From: Lentisphaeria bacterium
GTDB taxonomy: Bacteria; Verrucomicrobiota; Lentisphaeria; JABSQK01; UBA12247
NCBI GenBank assembly: GCA_003477185.1
Contig: DMTJ01000279.1
Span: 1-8,137 of the forward strand
Length of the DNA stretch: 8,137 nucleotides
Direction of reading: 5' to 3'
Numbering within the stretch: position 1 is the first letter of the stretch; each line of letters begins with the position of its first letter. The notes beneath the pieces are model-generated. The model had not been told where the DNA came from. It saw only the letters and a program-made list of their open reading frames with translations, and did no database searches. Positions 5,186-8,137 of this stretch are shown here, piece by piece. The translations under genes and the position numbers were made by a program.

Positions 5186-7468
5186 ATGCGATTTCAATGC
5201 TTTTTCTGTTTCCACATTAACCGAACGTCCTCGGACTCGGTCGTGAAGTCTGTGGTCTGTGAGAACTGCCGGAAGCAGGTGAAGGTACCCGCCGACAATC
5301 TCAAAGCTGGGTGCGTGATCGGCGACTTCTCGATCGAAAAGGAGATTGGCGCTGGCGGGATGGCGCGCGTGTTTCTGGCTCGACAACTCAGTCTGGATCG
5401 CCCCGTCGCCCTGAAGGTCTTGAATCAGGAATACGCACAGAACAAAACCTACGCAGATCATTTCCTGACTGAAGCCAAATCCGCAGCCCGGCTGAATCAT
5501 CCCAATATCGTCCAGGCCCATGCATTCGGCACTGATGATGGCCACCTGTACTACGCGATGGAGTACGTGGATGGAGACACCTTGAGTGGGCAGATCAACA
5601 CCGAGACACGGATGGAGCTGGATCGTGCCTTAAATGTGACGCAACAAGTTGCAGAGGGGTTGCATGCTGCCTGGACGGAAGAGCGGTTAATTCACCGTGA
5701 CGTGAAGCCGGAGAATATTATCATCCTCGAAGACGGCAGTGCCAAGGTCATGGATCTTGGGATCGCTGTGCGGGCGACGGAGGCCAGTCAGGCATCTGTT
5801 TGTGGTACCCCAGCCTACATGGCACCCGAGCAGTTTCGCGTCGGAGATCTCGACTGTCGGACGGACATCTATTCACTTGGGACGACGCTGTATCATGCGA
5901 TCATCGGCTATCCGCCCTTTTCAAGTTCGTCTAGTAGCCAACTCGCACAGATGCATGCCACTGCCTCCGTTCTTTTCCCGGATTCTGACGTCTTATTTGT
6001 GCCGGAGCGAGCCCGGCGATTGGTGACGCGCATGATGGCGAAGCATCGAAATGACCGTTTTGCAGACTACGAGGAACTCCTGGACGAGATCGTAGACATC
6101 CGCCGCCGTCTGGCACCGGTGGCTGCATCTATTCCGAGCGTTCACACTGTTTCCATCGGCAAGTTTCGGCTGCCGGCCGACGTGGGCAGTCCAGAAACCA
6201 TCGTGCGGCGTCGTGAACGGAACCAGATGGAGGTTGCAGAGGCCCGCCGGCAAGCAATTTTCCGCGCCGAGTATGCCACGACCCATGAACAGCAGCCCGT
6301 GCTTTCGACCGCACATTTAGCGGTGATCACCCTTTTGCTGAGTGCGGCCGTAGCCGTTCTTGCTGGCTTAATATGGCAGCGAAACGCCCAGCCCACCGCC
6401 TACTCGCTCTTGCTGCAAACAGTGATTGACCAGCACGACTCGCTGCCCCCAGACGAGTTTATCGCTGAAGCACAGCAGGTCGTCACTCCGCCCGCGGGCA
6501 GGAGTCTTCGCAGGCATGAGCGCGACCTGTTGTGGGGGGTGCGCACTCGTCTTGGAGACGCCCGAGAAGCAGGCTTGCGCCAGGCTGAAGTCAATCATCG
6601 GGTGAAGGTTGCCGAAGCAGAGCAGTTGCTCGCGCAAGTAAGTGCTGCACAGGCGCAGCTAAATGAGTCACGACTAGCCGCTGAGGCTCACGTGAAAGCC
6701 CTTGAGGTGCAAGCCGCCGAGGTTGCCGAACTCACCGAGACGCTCGCCTTGCAACGCGAAGAGCAGGAATCAATTAGCGCCGCGCTTTCCGGGCTTCACG
6801 AGGAACTTGCGGCAGCGGAGCAGAGCTACGAGGCACTTCTTTTCCTGGAGCTGTCCGTCGCCTTTCGAGCAGGCAGTGCCACATCCGCAAAGCGCCTGCT
6901 GCAGCCCCGGGAGATCGATTCTGAGGCAATATTGGGCTTGAAGCAACGTCTGACCGAGGGACTGCGCGCCGCGGCGCTGGTGACAACGGCATTTGCGCAG
7001 GCCCGCAACAGCATGCCGGGCAGCATCACCGAGCTTGGCACGCTCCTCGAACTGGATGGCAGAACCCTTGTTTTCGAAGGCGCTGCCGTGGGAGACGACG
7101 CTGAGGCTGTGCTCGTGCGCCGAACGCTGAGCGCGCTTCCCGCAGGGGTCGTCCTCGACCTGGCACGCTCAGGCAACACCTATCTTGACGAAGAAGAAGA
7201 TTGGATATTTGCCTATCATTGGGGAGATTTGCGGACCGCATACTTATTGGCTCCAGAGGATGATGAGGCTGCGCTTATTGATCTTTCTGAGCGCTGCTTT
7301 GCGGCTGAATTGCGCAGTGCGCGCCAGCTCGCTCTGGCCGGTGCCAGCCGCTCTTTGAGGGCGCTGATCCACAACGCAAGCCATCGCTATTCTCGCGAGC
7401 AACTCGAGCAATTGCAGGAGTTGCTCGCGCTTACTGTGCCGGGCGAGATCGAGCAGACACCCGAGTGA
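5186..7468 (+). CDS. Membrane-anchored Hanks-type Ser/Thr protein kinase with N-terminal zinc ribbon and extracytoplasmic coiled coil (760 residues)
   Basis: The protein transfers phosphate from ATP to Ser/Thr residues of targets. Domain order: a CxxC...CxxC zinc-ribbon-like module (C5, C8, C25, C28); a kinase domain at about 48-305 with glycine loop GAGGMA (55-60), catalytic lysine K77 (VALKVL), helix-C glutamate E96, catalytic loop HRDVKPEN (170-177, D172), metal-binding DLG in place of DFG (190-192) and GTPAYMAPEQ (207-216), ending at RFADYEEL (291-298); a basic linker (about 305-370); one transmembrane segment at about 378-397; an Ala/Glu/Gln-rich coiled coil at about 460-552; and a C-terminal region (553-760) that I do not recognise. 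It has no PASTA, WD40, TPR or FHA motifs that I can see. All catalytic residues are intact. ATG 5186 is chosen because it retains the first CxxC, although no Shine-Dalgarno precedes it. It lies 96 bases after the phosphatase, probably in the same operon. The coiled coil probably senses or scaffolds outside the cytoplasmic membrane (inference). Confidence 0.94.
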   Translation: MRFQCFFCFHINRTSSDSVVKSVVCENCRKQVKVPADNLKAGCVIGDFSIEKEIGAGGMARVFLARQLSLDRPVALKVLNQEYAQNKTYADHFLTEAKSAARLNHPNIVQAHAFGTDDGHLYYAMEYVDGDTLSGQINTETRMELDRALNVTQQVAEGLHAAWTEERLIHRDVKPENIIILEDGSAKVMDLGIAVRATEASQASVCGTPAYMAPEQFRVGDLDCRTDIYSLGTTLYHAIIGYPPFSSSSSSQLAQMHATASVLFPDSDVLFVPERARRLVTRMMAKHRNDRFADYEELLDEIVDIRRRLAPVAASIPSVHTVSIGKFRLPADVGSPETIVRRRERNQMEVAEARRQAIFRAEYATTHEQQPVLSTAHLAVITLLLSAAVAVLAGLIWQRNAQPTAYSLLLQTVIDQHDSLPPDEFIAEAQQVVTPPAGRSLRRHERDLLWGVRTRLGDAREAGLRQAEVNHRVKVAEAEQLLAQVSAAQAQLNESRLAAEAHVKALEVQAAEVAELTETLALQREEQESISAALSGLHEELAAAEQSYEALLFLELSVAFRAGSATSAKRLLQPREIDSEAILGLKQRLTEGLRAAALVTTAFAQARNSMPGSITELGTLLELDGRTLVFEGAAVGDDAEAVLVRRTLSALPAGVVLDLARSGNTYLDEEEDWIFAYHWGDLRTAYLLAPEDDEAALIDLSERCFAAELRSARQLALAGASRSLRALIHNASHRYSREQLEQLQELLALTVPGEIEQTPE

Positions 7469-7728
7469 GGAAGTTCGCTGCTAGGAGCTAAAACAAGGCC
7501 GGTCGGCTTCTGGCGAATGATTATTCAGGCCGGCAGGCAGGAAATGCAGTGAGCTACCTCACGGAATCGAGTCGCCCGTCCTTCCCGTACCGGCTCGGGA
7601 GTTCCGTCTTGCAGGAACGCTCATAGATGCTATCTTTCCTAGCTAGAAATTGGAGTGGATGCCGTGACCTAGGTCTGCGTGCGCGCTCCAAGACCGTTGA
7701 TAGCCTATTGACCCGCAGGAGAAAATAA
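7469..7728. other. Spacer after the kinase with inverted repeats
   Basis: No gene is seen in this 260-base interval. ACGGAA (7561-7566) pairs with TTCCGT (7602-7607), with CGAG (7568-7571) and CTCG (7594-7597) inside, giving a possible long hairpin. GTTCC (7601-7605) can alternatively pair with GGAAC (7614-7618), so the two folds are mutually exclusive. Neither is followed by a T-tract. A weak promoter-like pair, TTGCAG (7609-7614) and TATCTT (7631-7636) at 16 bases, would place transcription start well before the next gene. The spacing suggests the downstream gene may have its own promoter. Confidence 0.35.
7717..7721 (+). promoter_or_regulatory. Ribosome binding site of the exported-protein gene
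   Basis: AGGAG, seven bases before ATG 7729, is a near-ideal Shine-Dalgarno and supports that start. Confidence 0.75.
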
Positions 7729-8137
7729 ATGTTGCATCACATAGTGAGAATTGGCGCCTGTGTCGCCCTGCTCAGCCTCGGGCTGCCAGCGCAGGAAGGC
7801 GAGGAAGACGCGACGAGACTTGAAGCTACCGAAGTACAAGCCGAAGCCCGCAGCTTGAGCCAAGAGCTTGAAGACGCCGGGACGCCGCCTCCAACGCTGC
7901 GCGAAATCGTGGACGAAGCACGCCGCAAGCAGCAGGATGGTGGAATTCTGTTGACCAAAAACCGTTTCGCGGATTCCGCAAGCGCCTTCCGCCAGTCAGC
8001 CGAAATGTACCGCACCATCCTGAATGACCTCCCCCTCCACCGCGAGTGGCAGCGCCTCGAGAAGCGTGTCGACGGAGCTCGGATGCTGGCTGTTGGTGCG
8101 GGTGGACCCGAGCTCGAACAGGCGACTAACGCCCTCG
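7729..8137 (+). CDS. Exported helical protein of unknown function, N-terminal 136 residues (runs off the right edge)
   Basis: The frame from ATG 7729 is open to the window end. Residues 1-21 look like a signal peptide (HHIVR basic start, hydrophobic IGACVALLSLGL, likely cleavage after LPA before QEGEED); C10 lies within the hydrophobic core and is not a convincing lipobox. The mature part is strongly acidic at first (EGEEDATRLEATEVQAEA), then predicted helical with charged heptad-like spacing. A segment at about 79-100 (RFADSASAFRQSAEMYRTIL) resembles a single TPR-type helix pair. The family is not recognisable from this fragment. It follows the kinase on the same strand after 260 bases, so a role with the kinase outside the cytoplasmic membrane is possible but rests on position only. 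It could also be the N-terminus of a larger envelope protein. Confidence 0.85.
   Translation, partial: MLHHIVRIGACVALLSLGLPAQEGEEDATRLEATEVQAEARSLSQELEDAGTPPPTLREIVDEARRKQQDGGILLTKNRFADSASAFRQSAEMYRTILNDLPLHREWQRLEKRVDGARMLAVGAGGPELEQATNAL

Noticed and set aside
5171..5545. Minus-strand frame of 124 codons
   Set aside because: Antisense to the zinc ribbon and N-lobe of the kinase, which are well supported.
7497..7535. Repeated GGCCGG motifs after the kinase stop, considered as a terminator
   Set aside because: The motif is self-complementary, the possible stem is short with a long loop, and no T-run follows.

Overview
The window holds four protein genes that can be supported, two of them cut by the window edges, plus a gene-poor stretch of about 2 kb. 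The large bacterial alpha-2-macroglobulin type at the left has an aromatic-rich N-terminal helical region that I associate with Planctomycetota/Verrucomicrobiota-type proteins. The Hanks-type Ser/Thr kinase has an N-terminal zinc ribbon and a long extracytoplasmic coiled coil. Together with the moderately high GC, these suggest a member of the PVC superphylum (Planctomycetota, Verrucomicrobiota, Lentisphaerota or relatives). This is an inference from protein style; no taxonomic marker is present.

Layout. (1) Bases 1-2317, minus strand: the first 772 codons of a secreted alpha-2-macroglobulin family protein that runs off the left edge. It has a good ribosome binding site and a candidate -10/operator just upstream. 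(2) Bases 2318-4294: a gene-poor region. It holds one short ORF with a strong Shine-Dalgarno (2726-3154), a possible gene remnant interrupted by a stop (3039-3374), a perfect stem-loop (3775-3792), and a candidate promoter with an inverted repeat just before the next gene. (3) Bases 4295-5089, plus strand: a PP2C-type Ser/Thr phosphatase with all main metal-binding residues. (4) Bases 5090-5185: a short spacer with a hairpin and a pyrimidine tract that resembles the anti-Shine-Dalgarno. (5) Bases 5186-7468, plus strand: a membrane Ser/Thr kinase made of zinc ribbon, kinase domain, one transmembrane segment, coiled coil and an unrecognised C-terminal domain. (6) Bases 7469-7728: a spacer with inverted repeats. 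(7) Base 7729 to the right edge: the start of an exported helical protein that I do not recognise.

Functional reading. The phosphatase and kinase form a writer/eraser pair for Ser/Thr phosphorylation. The kinase is built to connect an extracytoplasmic coiled-coil domain with a cytoplasmic catalytic domain. The exported protein downstream on the same strand could be a partner or output of this signalling, but only position suggests that. The macroglobulin gene is divergent and nearly 2 kb away, so a functional link to the kinase/phosphatase pair is unproven. I see no CRISPR array, tRNA, rRNA, transposase or integrase in the window.
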